Source: NZ13-RE01 sp049718665
GTDB lineage: Bacteria; Dictyoglomota; Dictyoglomia; Dictyoglomales; Dictyoglomaceae
Reading direction: 5' to 3'
Length of the DNA: 64,000 nt
Assembly: GCA_049718665.1 (NCBI GenBank)
Contig: JBNARO010000005.1
Location: forward strand, 8,136-72,135
The notes beneath the pieces were generated by a model, which had not been told where the DNA came from, did no database searches, and saw only the letters and a program-made list of their open reading frames with translations. Position numbers and translations under genes: made by a program. Positions within the stretch are counted from its first letter, which is position 1. Each line of letters starts with the position of its first letter. This document shows, one piece after another, positions 8,733 through 17,996 of this stretch.

Positions 8733-10163
8733 ATGAGAAGGTTACTTTTACTGTTTTTGTCAATAATATTATATATTCTCTCCTTCCCACCCTTTAATCT
8801 TTCCTTTTTTATATTCCTTACTTTAATTCCTCTATTTATTCTTTTACCTCAGCTTTCTCCTAAGGAATCTTTTATTTACGGTTTTCTCTATGGGTTTGGT
8901 TTTTACGGAGTTAATTTTTACTGGCTCCCTACGCTTTTAAATCATTTTGTTTCTCGTTTTTTTGGAATATCTGTAACTTTACTTCTTGTTTCTTATCTTT
9001 CTATATATCCTGGGATATTTTTATGGGGAGTAAAAAAGAAAAAGAAGTCTCTTCTTTTTCCTGCCTTCTTCTGGTGCTTTTTAGAATTCATAAGAAGTAT
9101 AGGACCTCTCTCTTTTAATTGGGGAACCTTAGGTGAACCCTTGGTGAATATATATCCTTTACTTCAGTGGGCAAGTGTTTTTGGTGGTTTGGGACTAAGT
9201 TTTATTGTAGTTTTAATGAATACTATTTTATACAATTTTAAGTTTTATTCTTCGAGAAAGAAAACTTATAGCATAATTTTTATGTTTTTTCTTATCTTCT
9301 TTGGAAATGTATTAGAAACTCCCACTAATTCTCCTATTTTGAGGCTTAGAATAGGGGCGGTTCAGGGAAACTATGATAGTTTTTTAAAGGTATACGAGAG
9401 AAATATAGAAGAACAATTAGAGATTCATAAAAATCTTACTTTATCTCTTCCTAAGAATTTATATTTAATAATCTGGCCGGAAAGTGTTCTCTTTTGCCCC
9501 TTGAACTATTATCCTCAATATATAGAGGAATTGGAAAATTTATCAAGAGAGATGGGATCCTTTCTTATTGTAGGTGCTTTAAAATATGAAGACAACAAAA
9601 TATATAATTCTGCTTATTTATTCTCTCCTTTTGAAAAAGGTTTTAAAACATATAGTAAGGTTCAGTTAGTCCCTTTTGTGGAAGAACTTCCCTTTTCTTT
9701 TCTCTTTCCTCCATTTGTAAAAAGTCTTGTAGGAAATTATACAAAGGGGGAGGGATTTTTCTCTTTTAAAACTCCATTGATAAATATTGGTACTTTAATA
9801 TGTTTTGAATCTTTATTTTCTCATCCCGCAAGGAGTTTGGTAAAAGATGGTGCAAATATTTTGGTAGTTATTACTAATGATGGATGGTTTCAAAGAACCC
9901 CTGCAGTTTGGCAACATAGAAACCTATCTTTAATTAGAGCGGTAGAAAATAGAGTTCCTTTAATACAAGTGGCAAATACAGGAATAACATTTTTTGCTGA
10001 TCCCTATGGTAAAATATTAAAAGAAAGTAAAGAGGGAGAGAAGAATGTTTATTATTATGATATTCCCATTTATAGAAATAATTTCTCCCTTTACAGAATT
10101 TGGGGAGATCTCTTTATGTTTATAACTTTCATAATTTATTTGTTGTTTAAGATAACAAGATGA
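8733..10163 (+). CDS. lnt: Apolipoprotein N-acyltransferase
   Basis: Inner-membrane enzyme of 476 residues that N-acylates the lipidated Cys of lipoproteins. About six N-terminal transmembrane helices (1-200) include the family segment SFNWGTLGEP; a periplasmic nitrilase-like domain follows (about 205-450). The catalytic triad is visible: Glu in WPESV, Lys in YSKVQLVPF and Cys in ICFES, with TNDGWF and HRNLSLIRAVENR further on. One more C-terminal helix ends the protein. Presence of Lnt indicates triacylated lipoproteins and a diderm envelope. Confidence 0.93.
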   Translation: MRRLLLLFLSIILYILSFPPFNLSFFIFLTLIPLFILLPQLSPKESFIYGFLYGFGFYGVNFYWLPTLLNHFVSRFFGISVTLLLVSYLSIYPGIFLWGVKKKKKSLLFPAFFWCFLEFIRSIGPLSFNWGTLGEPLVNIYPLLQWASVFGGLGLSFIVVLMNTILYNFKFYSSRKKTYSIIFMFFLIFFGNVLETPTNSPILRLRIGAVQGNYDSFLKVYERNIEEQLEIHKNLTLSLPKNLYLIIWPESVLFCPLNYYPQYIEELENLSREMGSFLIVGALKYEDNKIYNSAYLFSPFEKGFKTYSKVQLVPFVEELPFSFLFPPFVKSLVGNYTKGEGFFSFKTPLINIGTLICFESLFSHPARSLVKDGANILVVITNDGWFQRTPAVWQHRNLSLIRAVENRVPLIQVANTGITFFADPYGKILKESKEGEKNVYYYDIPIYRNNFSLYRIWGDLFMFITFIIYLLFKITR

Positions 10164-10708
10164 AAAAGATAATTTCTTTAGGAATATTTTTTATTTTGAT
10201 GCTTCTTGGATGGGGAATAAGCTCATTATTATCAAAACCCATAGAGATTGATATTCCCACCTCTTCTATAAGAGAGACAGGAGTTTTTGCAAAGGATGTA
10301 GTTTTAAAGGGAAGAGAAGAGGGAAACATTTCTTGGGAAATAAGGTCGGAGAATTTAAGTATAGATCTTCAGTATAAGAATTTTTCGTTTAAAGGAAATG
10401 TGGAGGGAAAGGTTTATAGAGGAAAGAAATTATCTATTGATGTTAGAGGAGAAGAAGCAAAAATTGATATGGATCAAGGAATATTGACCTTTCCTAAAGG
10501 AGTAGAATTCAGGACAGAAGATGGATATAGGGGTTTTGCTCCTTATGGAGTATGGTATATAAATACAAAGGAGTTCATATGTTCCAATGGTAGAGTAAAG
10601 TTTGAAAAGATAGGTGAGTTTAAGGCAGAAGCAGGTTATTTTCATTTCTCAGCAAAGGAAGGTATAGCTACTTTTGAGGGAAATGTTTTGATAGAAACTG
10701 GAATATAG
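10160..10708 (+). CDS. lptC: LptC-like LPS export protein
   Basis: A 182-residue bitopic protein: one N-terminal membrane helix (about 4-24), then a beta-jellyroll region with the OstA/LptC-like pattern of short strands (GREEGNISWEIRSENL, then a GNVEG turn). In the LptBFG-C-A-D bridge, LptC receives lipopolysaccharide from the ABC transporter and hands it to LptA. Sequence conservation is weak, so the call rests on length, topology and its place directly before lptA, lptF/G and lptD. It overlaps lnt by four bases (ATGA). Confidence 0.75.
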   Translation: MKKIISLGIFFILMLLGWGISSLLSKPIEIDIPTSSIRETGVFAKDVVLKGREEGNISWEIRSENLSIDLQYKNFSFKGNVEGKVYRGKKLSIDVRGEEAKIDMDQGILTFPKGVEFRTEDGYRGFAPYGVWYINTKEFICSNGRVKFEKIGEFKAEAGYFHFSAKEGIATFEGNVLIETGI

Positions 10709-10719
10709 GGAGGGTAAAT

Positions 10720-11382
10720 ATGAAGAAGTTAATTTTAGTTTTAATGTTATTTTTTTTAATGCTAAACTATATTTTGGCTCAAACCACATCACCTCCAAAG
10801 ACTCCTGTTCAAATAAAAGCACAAAAGGTTTCGTATGATTGGGGCAAGAAAATGTCGAAGGCAGAAGGGAATGTGTTAGTAATTTACAAGCCTGGAAAGG
10901 ATGATGAGACAAGAATCTCTGCATCCTTAGTCTTTTATAATCAAGATACAAGCATAGTAGAGGTTCCAGGAAAAGTTTCCATAACTCAAAAAGATTTAAC
11001 TATAACAGGAGAAGATTTAAGAGCAGATTTGAAAAAGGAAGAGGTGGAATTAAAGAAGAATGTAGTTATTGTCCTTCAAAGAAAAGTAGAAGGTGGAAAA
11101 GTGGAAATCACAAAATTAACTTCCCAAACATTAAAATATTCTTTAAAAACAAGGATTGGAAATTTAGGGGGAGGAGTAAGTATTGATAGAGAAGATTTAA
11201 AAGTAAGCTCCAGTAATGCTATAGTTGATACTGATAAAGAAATTTACACCTTTATAGATAATGTCTCTATGGTAGATAGTGATAAAAATGAGATTAAATG
11301 TAGTAAACTATATGTATATATAAAAGAGAAAAGAGTAGAAGCAGAAGGAAATGTAGAATCTGTATTTTATATAACAGAATAA
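10720..11382 (+). CDS. lptA: LptA/OstA-like periplasmic LPS transport protein
   Basis: A 220-residue secreted protein: signal peptide of about 20 residues ending LAQ, then a repeating beta pattern of the OstA domain (IKAQKVSYDWGKKMSKAEGNV, and later VEVPGKVSITQKDLTITGEDL). The family forms a periplasmic filament that carries lipopolysaccharide from LptC to LptD. GGGAGGG precedes the ATG and the next gene follows after two bases. Functional assignment rests on the domain and on neighbours. Confidence 0.85.
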   Translation: MKKLILVLMLFFLMLNYILAQTTSPPKTPVQIKAQKVSYDWGKKMSKAEGNVLVIYKPGKDDETRISASLVFYNQDTSIVEVPGKVSITQKDLTITGEDLRADLKKEEVELKKNVVIVLQRKVEGGKVEITKLTSQTLKYSLKTRIGNLGGGVSIDREDLKVSSSNAIVDTDKEIYTFIDNVSMVDSDKNEIKCSKLYVYIKEKRVEAEGNVESVFYITE

Positions 11383-11384
11383 TT

Positions 11385-12467
11385 ATGAAATTGTATCTTA
11401 AATATGTTCTTTCTGAAGTAATAGCACCCTTTTTACTTGGAATTTTGGGATTTATTCTTGTAATGTTAGTCCAAATTCTTTATGAATTTTCTGACTTTAT
11501 TATCTTAAAAAGAATAAATTTCCAAACTGTTCTAAAACTTTTATATTATAAGATTCCTTCCCTTTTAGTTTTTGTTTTGCCTACCGCTCTTCTTTTTGCA
11601 ATAATCTTTGCCTTTAGTCGTTTAATAAGAGATGGAGAACTTTTTGCATTAAGAAGTAATGGAATTCCCTTTATTAAACTAACTATACCTGTCTTTGTTT
11701 TTTCTATATTTCTTTCTGGAATTCTTTGGCTTTTAAATTATTCCCTTATTCCTAACTCTAATTATAGAGTAAATCAATTGATTCAAAGATATTTTTTTAT
11801 GAATCCTTTACCTATGGAGGGAGAGAATGTATTTTTTCATGATGAGCAATCTCGATATTATTATGTAAGGAAGATAAAAGAAAATAGTAATATATTGCAA
11901 GATGTCATGATATACGATCTTTCTTTAGGAGAAAATTTTCCGATAATTCTTACAGCAAAGACTGCAATTTTGAGTGAAGGAAGTCTTTTTTTAAAGGATG
12001 GAGTAATTCATAAATTGGGAAAGGATAATTTTGTTATGTGGGAAGGGAAATTTAAGACCTTTAAAATAAATATTCCTCAAGAGTTTATATATATATTTCA
12101 AAGAGAAAGAACTCCTCAGGAGATGTCCACAAAGGAATTGTGGAAGAAAATTAAAGTTTTCAAAAAGGCAGGAGTATCTTCGAGAAGCTTAGAAGTAGAA
12201 AGCAATTTAAGGATTGCTCAGAGTGTGGCTATTCCTATTTTTACTCTTTTGGCTTTTGCTGTTATTCTCTTCACAGGAAAAGGGGGAAAGCTCTGGGGGA
12301 CTGCCTTTAGTGTTATTATTGCCTTCTTTTATTATGGTTTTACTATTATTGCCAGATCTCTTGGAGAACATGCTATATTTTCTCCCTTTTTCTCTGCTTG
12401 GCTTCCTAATATATCCCTTGGAACTCTTAGTTTAGGGGTATTTGTATGGAAGATAAGAAAGTGGTAA
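11385..12467 (+). CDS. LPS export ABC permease, LptF/LptG family (YjgP/YjgQ)
   Basis: Inner-membrane protein of 360 residues with three helices at each end and a central periplasmic beta domain (about 130-260), the LptF/LptG architecture. The start LYLKYVLSEVIAPFLLGI and the later PSLLVFVLPTALLFAIIFAFSRL match the family. LptF and LptG normally form a heterodimer with ATPase LptB; only one permease gene is here and no LptB, so the partner either lies elsewhere or this one is a homodimer. The 3' end overlaps lptD by 22 bases. Confidence 0.88.
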   Translation: MKLYLKYVLSEVIAPFLLGILGFILVMLVQILYEFSDFIILKRINFQTVLKLLYYKIPSLLVFVLPTALLFAIIFAFSRLIRDGELFALRSNGIPFIKLTIPVFVFSIFLSGILWLLNYSLIPNSNYRVNQLIQRYFFMNPLPMEGENVFFHDEQSRYYYVRKIKENSNILQDVMIYDLSLGENFPIILTAKTAILSEGSLFLKDGVIHKLGKDNFVMWEGKFKTFKINIPQEFIYIFQRERTPQEMSTKELWKKIKVFKKAGVSSRSLEVESNLRIAQSVAIPIFTLLAFAVILFTGKGGKLWGTAFSVIIAFFYYGFTIIARSLGEHAIFSPFFSAWLPNISLGTLSLGVFVWKIRKW

Positions 12468-14578
12468 GAATTTTTATATTATTTATTATTCTGGTATTTT
12501 TCATTCTCAATATTTCCCTTGCACAAAGTTCTTCCTGGACTTTGAAGGCGGAGAAAATTGAATTTTTCTGGGAGACTCAAACCTTTAAAGCATATGGGAA
12601 AGTAGAAATCAAGGGGAAAGATATTTGGATTTTGGCAGACAAAGTAGAGGGAGATTTGAAAGAGGGATGGATAAAGGCTATAGGAAATGTGAAATTTAAG
12701 GATTTAAAAGGGGAGTTTTTTGCAGAGGAAATTAAATATTTTTTCAAAAAAGACTTTGCAGATTTATTACAAGTGAGAGCAGTTTATACCGCAGAGGGAG
12801 TAAAGGGGAATTTATATTTTTTAGGGAAAGATTTGGAATGGGATAAAGGAAAAATGATTATAAATGATGGAAGAATTACCACTTGTGATTATGAAAATCC
12901 TCACTATTATCTTTCTGCCTCTAAGATTACTTATCTTCCCGATGATAAAATAATTCTTGATGGTGTATCTTTAAAGTTTATATTCATACCATTTTCTATT
13001 CCTTTATTTAAATATGTGGTTTCTCTAAAGAAAGAACCTACTCCCTTTCCTCAACTGGGTTTTGATGGACAAAGTGTATTTTTATCTTATCCTTTTTCTT
13101 ATTCTATTCTTGGTCAATTAGGACTTATAAATTTTCTTATTAAACATAACTTTGTAACTCAGGAAAATCCTTATTCTATTGATGTTTCTCAGAATTATAC
13201 TTTCCAAAACATAAAAGGAACCCTTAAATTAAATTTTTCAGGGAATATAGATTTTGAGAGCTTAAAATATCCTAATTTTATCCTTAATTGGAGTCATGAG
13301 CAGAAACTCTTAGACTTTTTATTTTTAGCCAATTCTTTATCCTATAATTTAAGACCTAATGAAAATCTTTATTCTTTCCAAGACATTTTAAAGTTTAATC
13401 TTTCCTATGGATTAAACAAAACCTCTCTTCAATTGAATTATTCCCAGGATAATACTTCCAGTAGATTTAGATCTCTTTTAAATTTGAATCAAGATTTAGA
13501 TAAAGAGAAGACAAAATCTCTTTTACTTAATTTCAGGTATGAGGATAATACTATTTTAGGGAAAAGGAGCTATGAGATATATGAAGATGGGAGATTTATA
13601 TATAGAAGTAAAAATTATAGCCTTTCTCTATATCAAAACTATCGGATTTCAGATCCAAAGAATCTTCAACTCATAAAATTACCAGAGATCACCTTTAATG
13701 GAACATACACTTTCTTAAATCTTCCTTTAAAATTAGAGGGACTCTTAGGTTATTATAATGAGCCAAGTTCTTATACAGAATCTGCAAAACTGAGTTTTGG
13801 GTTTTTTATTCCTTATTCCTTGAAAATTTCCAATTTTAATCTAAATTCTAATTTGGGATATAGACAAGATTTTTATCAGACAGGGGATGCAAGATATTTT
13901 ATTTATGGGAATATTTCAACAAGTTTTAAACCTTTTAGACTCCTTTCTTTATCTGCGTCTTATAATTTTCAATTCTTAGGAAAGGATATAATTACAGGTG
14001 ACTCAGGAAATACTCCTTTTTATTTTGATTATCAAGGAGAGACAAGTCTATTATCTGGAAGTTTAATTTTAGGAGACTCGAATTTTAATATCTCCCTTTC
14101 TGATTCTTATAACTTTCTTTTAAATTCTTTAGCCCCTTTAAGTGTAAGGGTAAGATGTGACTTAAGAAAAATCTTTATAATCGAGGGAAGTACAAGCTTG
14201 AATTGGAATTTACAAAAATTTTCTCCCATCTTAGTTCAATCAATTTTGAATTATCCTTCTTTCATATCTTTAGCCATGGGAGTTCTTTTAAATCCTTATT
14301 TAGAAAATCCTCTACAAAGAATGGATTATAAATTGACAATAGATATAAAGGGAGATTGGCATATTGCGGGAAAATTGACTTTATGGGGAATTTATCCTTC
14401 TTTTTCTTTCTATCCCATTGTTTCCTTGGATAAGGATTTACATTGTTTTACTGGAAAATTTACTTGGGATCCCAATAACGGAAATATTCAATTTGAGATA
14501 GCATTGAAGGCAATTCCTACAAAGAAGATAGGAGGAGAAGTTGGACCCTCTGGATTTTCTCTACTTCCTACTTTTTGA
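12446..14578 (+). CDS. lptD: LptD-like outer-membrane LPS assembly protein
   Basis: A 710-residue outer-membrane protein. Signal peptide ends LAQS near residue 27. An OstA/LptA-type domain follows (about 30-160: KAEKIEFFWETQTFKAYGKVE; TTCDYENPHYYLSASKI, the usual start of the LptD barrel module). The rest is alternating beta strands with a C-terminal amphipathic strand. The TTCDYENPHYYLSA segment is a recognised LptD mark. The family inserts lipopolysaccharide in the outer leaflet with lipoprotein LptE, not identified here. It is the last gene of the run of overlapping envelope genes. Confidence 0.85.
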   Translation: MEDKKVVRIFILFIILVFFILNISLAQSSSWTLKAEKIEFFWETQTFKAYGKVEIKGKDIWILADKVEGDLKEGWIKAIGNVKFKDLKGEFFAEEIKYFFKKDFADLLQVRAVYTAEGVKGNLYFLGKDLEWDKGKMIINDGRITTCDYENPHYYLSASKITYLPDDKIILDGVSLKFIFIPFSIPLFKYVVSLKKEPTPFPQLGFDGQSVFLSYPFSYSILGQLGLINFLIKHNFVTQENPYSIDVSQNYTFQNIKGTLKLNFSGNIDFESLKYPNFILNWSHEQKLLDFLFLANSLSYNLRPNENLYSFQDILKFNLSYGLNKTSLQLNYSQDNTSSRFRSLLNLNQDLDKEKTKSLLLNFRYEDNTILGKRSYEIYEDGRFIYRSKNYSLSLYQNYRISDPKNLQLIKLPEITFNGTYTFLNLPLKLEGLLGYYNEPSSYTESAKLSFGFFIPYSLKISNFNLNSNLGYRQDFYQTGDARYFIYGNISTSFKPFRLLSLSASYNFQFLGKDIITGDSGNTPFYFDYQGETSLLSGSLILGDSNFNISLSDSYNFLLNSLAPLSVRVRCDLRKIFIIEGSTSLNWNLQKFSPILVQSILNYPSFISLAMGVLLNPYLENPLQRMDYKLTIDIKGDWHIAGKLTLWGIYPSFSFYPIVSLDKDLHCFTGKFTWDPNNGNIQFEIALKAIPTKKIGGEVGPSGFSLLPTF

Positions 14579-14620
14579 TATAATTTTATTGTTGAAAATA
14601 ATTTTTAAAAGGAGGTAAAC

Positions 14621-14779
14621 ATGCAAAAATATAGATGCCTTGTGTGTGGATATGTTTATGACCCCTCTGAAGGAGATCCTGAGAATGACATTCCTCCTGA
14701 GACTCCTTTTGAGGATCTTCCTGAAGATTGGGTATGTCCTGTGTGTGGGGCAGAAAAAGATATGTTTAGACCTATATAA
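14621..14779 (+). CDS. Rubredoxin
   Basis: A 52-residue redox protein. Two CxxC knuckles are present, CLVCGY near residue 6 and CPVCGA near 39, with the conserved YDPSEGDPENDIPP and FEDLPEDWVCP segments, so the single FeCys4 site is complete. AAAGGAGGT precedes the ATG. The downstream flavoprotein starts 14 bases later and is its likely reductase; such pairs feed electrons to oxygen- or peroxide-reducing enzymes in anaerobes. The final acceptor is not in this window. Confidence 0.97.
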   Translation: MQKYRCLVCGYVYDPSEGDPENDIPPETPFEDLPEDWVCPVCGAEKDMFRPI

Positions 14780-14793
14780 AAAGAGGTAGTCTT

Positions 14794-15987
14794 ATGTATT
14801 TAATAGTGGGTAATGGAATCTCGGGAATAAACACCGCTCAGGTTATAAGAGAAAAAGATAAAGAAGTTCCCCTCTTTATATTTACAGAAGAAGAATATCC
14901 CTATTATTCCAGACCTCAAATCATCGAATTTTTAGCAGGGAATATTGGGGTAGAAGATCTTCCCTTCTACCCCAAGAGGTGGTATGAGGAAAATAATATA
15001 AAGGTATTATATAGAGAAAAAGCTTTAAAAATTGATATAGAAAAGAAGATCTTAGAAACAGATAAAGATAAGTATAAGTTTGATAAGCTTTTAATTGCAA
15101 CAGGAGCTTTTCCTTTTAAACCTCCTTTGGAAAATATTAATAGTGAGGGAGTTTTTACTTTAAGAAATATTGATGATGCCAAAAATATTATTTCTTTTGT
15201 TAAAGATAAAGAAAAAGCAATTATTTTAGGATGTGGACTTTTAGGATTAGAAACAGGAAGAGCTCTTTCCAAAAGAGGTTTGAGAATTATTGGCTTAGAA
15301 TTTTTTCCAAGACTTATTCCAAGACAATTGGATAGTGAAGGGGCAAGAATTTTACAAAGGAAAATAGAAGAAAAATTTGGTTTTGAGTTTTATTTAGGAG
15401 TTAAAGCAAAGAAAATCTTGGCAGTAAATGGAAAATTTGAAGGAGTTGAGCTGGAAGATGGAAGAAAAATATATGGAGATTTAATGATAATCTCTGCAGG
15501 GATCATCCCTAATACTGAATTAGCAAAAAACTCTAATATTTTAGTAAATAAAGGAATATTAGTTAATGAGTATATGGAGACTAACATGAAAGATATATAT
15601 TCTGCTGGCGATTGTATAGAGTTTTCTGGAAGAATTTATGGAATTATCCCTGCAAGTTTGGAGCAGTCCTATGTAGCAGGGAAAAATATGTTGGGAGAGG
15701 AAGTGAAATATAAAGGGACTATTCCTTCCAATACTCTAAAGATAACAGGTATTGATCTTACATCTATAGGAGAGATAGACCCTCAGGATAAAGGCTTTGA
15801 AATTATAATAAAAAAAGATGAGGAAAAAGGATTTTATAGAAAGTTAATATTTAAAGAAGATAGAATTGTAGGAGCAATCTTGTTAGGAGATAAAAGGAAA
15901 TATGTAAATAAGATTCAAAATCTTATAAGATCTCAAAAGATTGTGGAAAGAAAAGAAGAATTGATAAATGAAGAATTAGGAGGATAG
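14794..15987 (+). CDS. FAD-dependent NAD(P)H:rubredoxin oxidoreductase-like protein
   Basis: Pyridine-nucleotide disulfide oxidoreductase class I fold, 397 residues. FAD-binding motif VGNGISGINTAQVI at the N-terminus, LLIATGAFPF after the first domain, the NAD(P)H-binding GCGLLGLETGRAL near residue 150, and the second FAD motif DIYSAGDCIEF near 270. No redox-active CxxxxC pair is seen, so it is not a thioredoxin-like disulfide reductase. Similar proteins are rubredoxin reductases and nitrite-reductase-like FAD proteins. Position right after rubredoxin supports electron transfer to it. Confidence 0.85.
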   Translation: MYLIVGNGISGINTAQVIREKDKEVPLFIFTEEEYPYYSRPQIIEFLAGNIGVEDLPFYPKRWYEENNIKVLYREKALKIDIEKKILETDKDKYKFDKLLIATGAFPFKPPLENINSEGVFTLRNIDDAKNIISFVKDKEKAIILGCGLLGLETGRALSKRGLRIIGLEFFPRLIPRQLDSEGARILQRKIEEKFGFEFYLGVKAKKILAVNGKFEGVELEDGRKIYGDLMIISAGIIPNTELAKNSNILVNKGILVNEYMETNMKDIYSAGDCIEFSGRIYGIIPASLEQSYVAGKNMLGEEVKYKGTIPSNTLKITGIDLTSIGEIDPQDKGFEIIIKKDEEKGFYRKLIFKEDRIVGAILLGDKRKYVNKIQNLIRSQKIVERKEELINEELGG

Positions 15988-15991
15988 AAAA

Positions 15992-16951
15992 ATGGAAGAT
16001 TTTGAAAAAATATTAGAAGCATATTCTCAGGCTATAGTAAAAGTGGTAGAAAGGGTTAGTCCTGCTGTGGTAAATATTGATATTAGTCAGGCGGTAGGTT
16101 TTTCTTTCTTTACTGGGTTTCAGGAAATAAAAGGAGTTGCTTCAGGATTTATATTTACCCCTGATGGATATATCCTTACCAATAGTCATGTAACTCATCA
16201 GGCTAATAAACTTATTATAACCCTGGCAGATAGAAGGCAATTTATTGCAGAAGTTGTAGGAGAAGATCCTCAAACAGATCTTGCTGTTTTAAGAATTCCT
16301 GGAAGAGATTTGCCAATGCTTGAATTTGGAGACTCAGATAAGCTAAAAGTAGGACAACCTGTAATGGCTATAGGAAATCCATTGGGATTTGGACATAGCG
16401 TAACAAGTGGTGTTATAAGTGCTTTAGGAAGATCTTTAAGAACTTTTAGTGGACATTTAATGGAGAATATTATCCAGACTGATGCTCCTTTAAATCCTGG
16501 AAGTTCTGGAGGACCATTAGTGGATATTTATGGAAAGGCGATAGGAGTAAATACCGCTATTATTCAAGGAGCTCAAGGAATTTGTTTTTCTATCCCTATA
16601 AATACAGCAAAGTGGGTGGTAGGGTTATTAATAAAAGAAGGAAGAGTTAGAAGAAGCTATTTGGGAATAATTGGACAGAGTGTTCTTATTCCATCAAGAA
16701 TTAAAGATATGCTTTCTTTATCCCAGGAAGGAGGGGTTTATGTAATAAGGGTTGCTCCTTTCAGTCCTGCCAGTAAAGGTGGATTGCATCCTCAAGATGT
16801 AATAATAGGAGTAGAAAATGAGGTCATTAATAATATTGATGATCTACATAAATTTCTTAGCCATACACCTCCAGGTACAAAGGTAACATTAAAGATTATA
16901 AGAGAGAATAAATTAGTTAATCTTTTTATAACCTTAGGCTCTGAAGATTAA
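15992..16951 (+). CDS. HtrA/DegP-like trypsin-fold serine protease with PDZ domain
   Basis: A 319-residue protease. Catalytic triad: His in LTNSHV, Asp in PQTDLAVL and Ser in NPGSSGGPL. One PDZ domain follows (about 220-319; YLGIIGQ, then GGVYVIRVAPFSPASKGGL). Unlike most HtrA proteins there is no N-terminal signal peptide or membrane anchor: it begins MEDFEKILEAYSQAIVKVVERVSPAVVNID. It is therefore predicted cytoplasmic or exported by an unusual route. It starts four bases after the flavoprotein gene. Confidence 0.9.
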   Translation: MEDFEKILEAYSQAIVKVVERVSPAVVNIDISQAVGFSFFTGFQEIKGVASGFIFTPDGYILTNSHVTHQANKLIITLADRRQFIAEVVGEDPQTDLAVLRIPGRDLPMLEFGDSDKLKVGQPVMAIGNPLGFGHSVTSGVISALGRSLRTFSGHLMENIIQTDAPLNPGSSGGPLVDIYGKAIGVNTAIIQGAQGICFSIPINTAKWVVGLLIKEGRVRRSYLGIIGQSVLIPSRIKDMLSLSQEGGVYVIRVAPFSPASKGGLHPQDVIIGVENEVINNIDDLHKFLSHTPPGTKVTLKIIRENKLVNLFITLGSED

Positions 16952-16986
16952 TCTCTCATGAAATAAAAGTCTGTCATAGAAACTAG

Positions 16987-16995
16987 TGGTATAAT
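16987..16995 (+). promoter_or_regulatory. Extended -10 promoter for the 17033 gene
   Basis: TGGTATAAT is a full extended -10 element 37 bases before the TTG start at 17033, in the 81-base gap after the protease gene. A clear -35 box at 17-base spacing is not present, as is usual for extended -10 promoters. A ribosome site (AGGAAGGAGG) follows. Confidence 0.55.
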
Positions 16996-17032
16996 AAAGA
17001 AAATAAAAACTTTAGGAAGGAGGGTATGGGGA

Positions 17033-17992
17033 TTGTCAGAAGGCTATAGCGCAGTAGTATTTGGAGAAGAACTTCTAAATTATTCCTTTCCAGGCGATCA
17101 TCCCATGCATCGGAGAAGATTAGAGCCTTTCTGGGAGGAATTAAAAAAACTTATAAAAGCTAACAAGGTTAAAGTTTTTCCTCCTAATCTCGCAAGAGAG
17201 GAGGATCTTCTTCTTTTTCATACCGACGAATATGTGAATTTTGTAAAGGAAAAATCAAAAGAAGGAAGAGGTTTTTTAGATTATGGGGATACTCCTGCTT
17301 ATCCTGGATGTTTTGAGTCTGCGTCCTATGTTGTTGGTGCTACTTTAAAAGGCTTAGAATTAATATTTAGAGAAAATTATATACATGTTTTTGTTCCCAT
17401 GGCAGGTCTTCATCATGCAAAAAGAAACAGTGCTTCTGGATTTTGTATATTTAATGATATTGGGGTTGCTATAAATAAGGCAAGAAGGGATTACGGAGTG
17501 AGAGATATTCTATATATAGATATTGATGCTCACCATGGAGATGGAGTATTTTATGAGTTTCTTTCAGATCCTTATTTATATATAGCAGATATTCACGAGG
17601 ACGGAAGATTTTTGTATCCAGGAACAGGAGGAAGACATGAGAGAGGAGAAAAGGATGCCTTCGGAACAAAATTAAATATTCCTCTTCTTCCTGGTGCTTC
17701 TGATGAAGATTTGTTAACTGCATTGAAAGAAATTGAGGATTTTTCAATGGAATTTAAGACAGAGCTTATAATTCTTCAGGCAGGGGTAGATGGGATTCAG
17801 AATGATCCTATAACTCATCTAAATTATACGAGTGATGGGTACGAAAAATTTATAAAAGGAGTTCATGAGCTTTCTCATAAAATTTGTGATGGGAAATTAT
17901 TAATTTTAGGAGGGGGAGGATATAATCCTGAAAATACAAAAGATGGATGGTTAAGGGTTGTGAAAGTAATTAATCACAATTATGGAGGTTAA
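17033..17992 (+). CDS. Histone-deacetylase-family amidohydrolase
   Basis: A 319-residue zinc hydrolase of the arginase/deacetylase superfamily. Catalytic and metal-site motifs are AGLHHAKRNSASGFCIFND (His-His pair and the GFC loop), YIDIDAHHGDGV (Asp and His zinc ligands), QAGVDGIQNDP (Asp ligand) and GGGGYNP. Bacterial members remove acetyl groups from polyamines, acetoin-pathway proteins or other small substrates; the substrate is not known here. TTG start follows AGGAAGGAGG. The yqeY gene follows within five bases. Confidence 0.9.
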   Translation: MSEGYSAVVFGEELLNYSFPGDHPMHRRRLEPFWEELKKLIKANKVKVFPPNLAREEDLLLFHTDEYVNFVKEKSKEGRGFLDYGDTPAYPGCFESASYVVGATLKGLELIFRENYIHVFVPMAGLHHAKRNSASGFCIFNDIGVAINKARRDYGVRDILYIDIDAHHGDGVFYEFLSDPYLYIADIHEDGRFLYPGTGGRHERGEKDAFGTKLNIPLLPGASDEDLLTALKEIEDFSMEFKTELIILQAGVDGIQNDPITHLNYTSDGYEKFIKGVHELSHKICDGKLLILGGGGYNPENTKDGWLRVVKVINHNYGG

Positions 17993-17996
17993 AACT

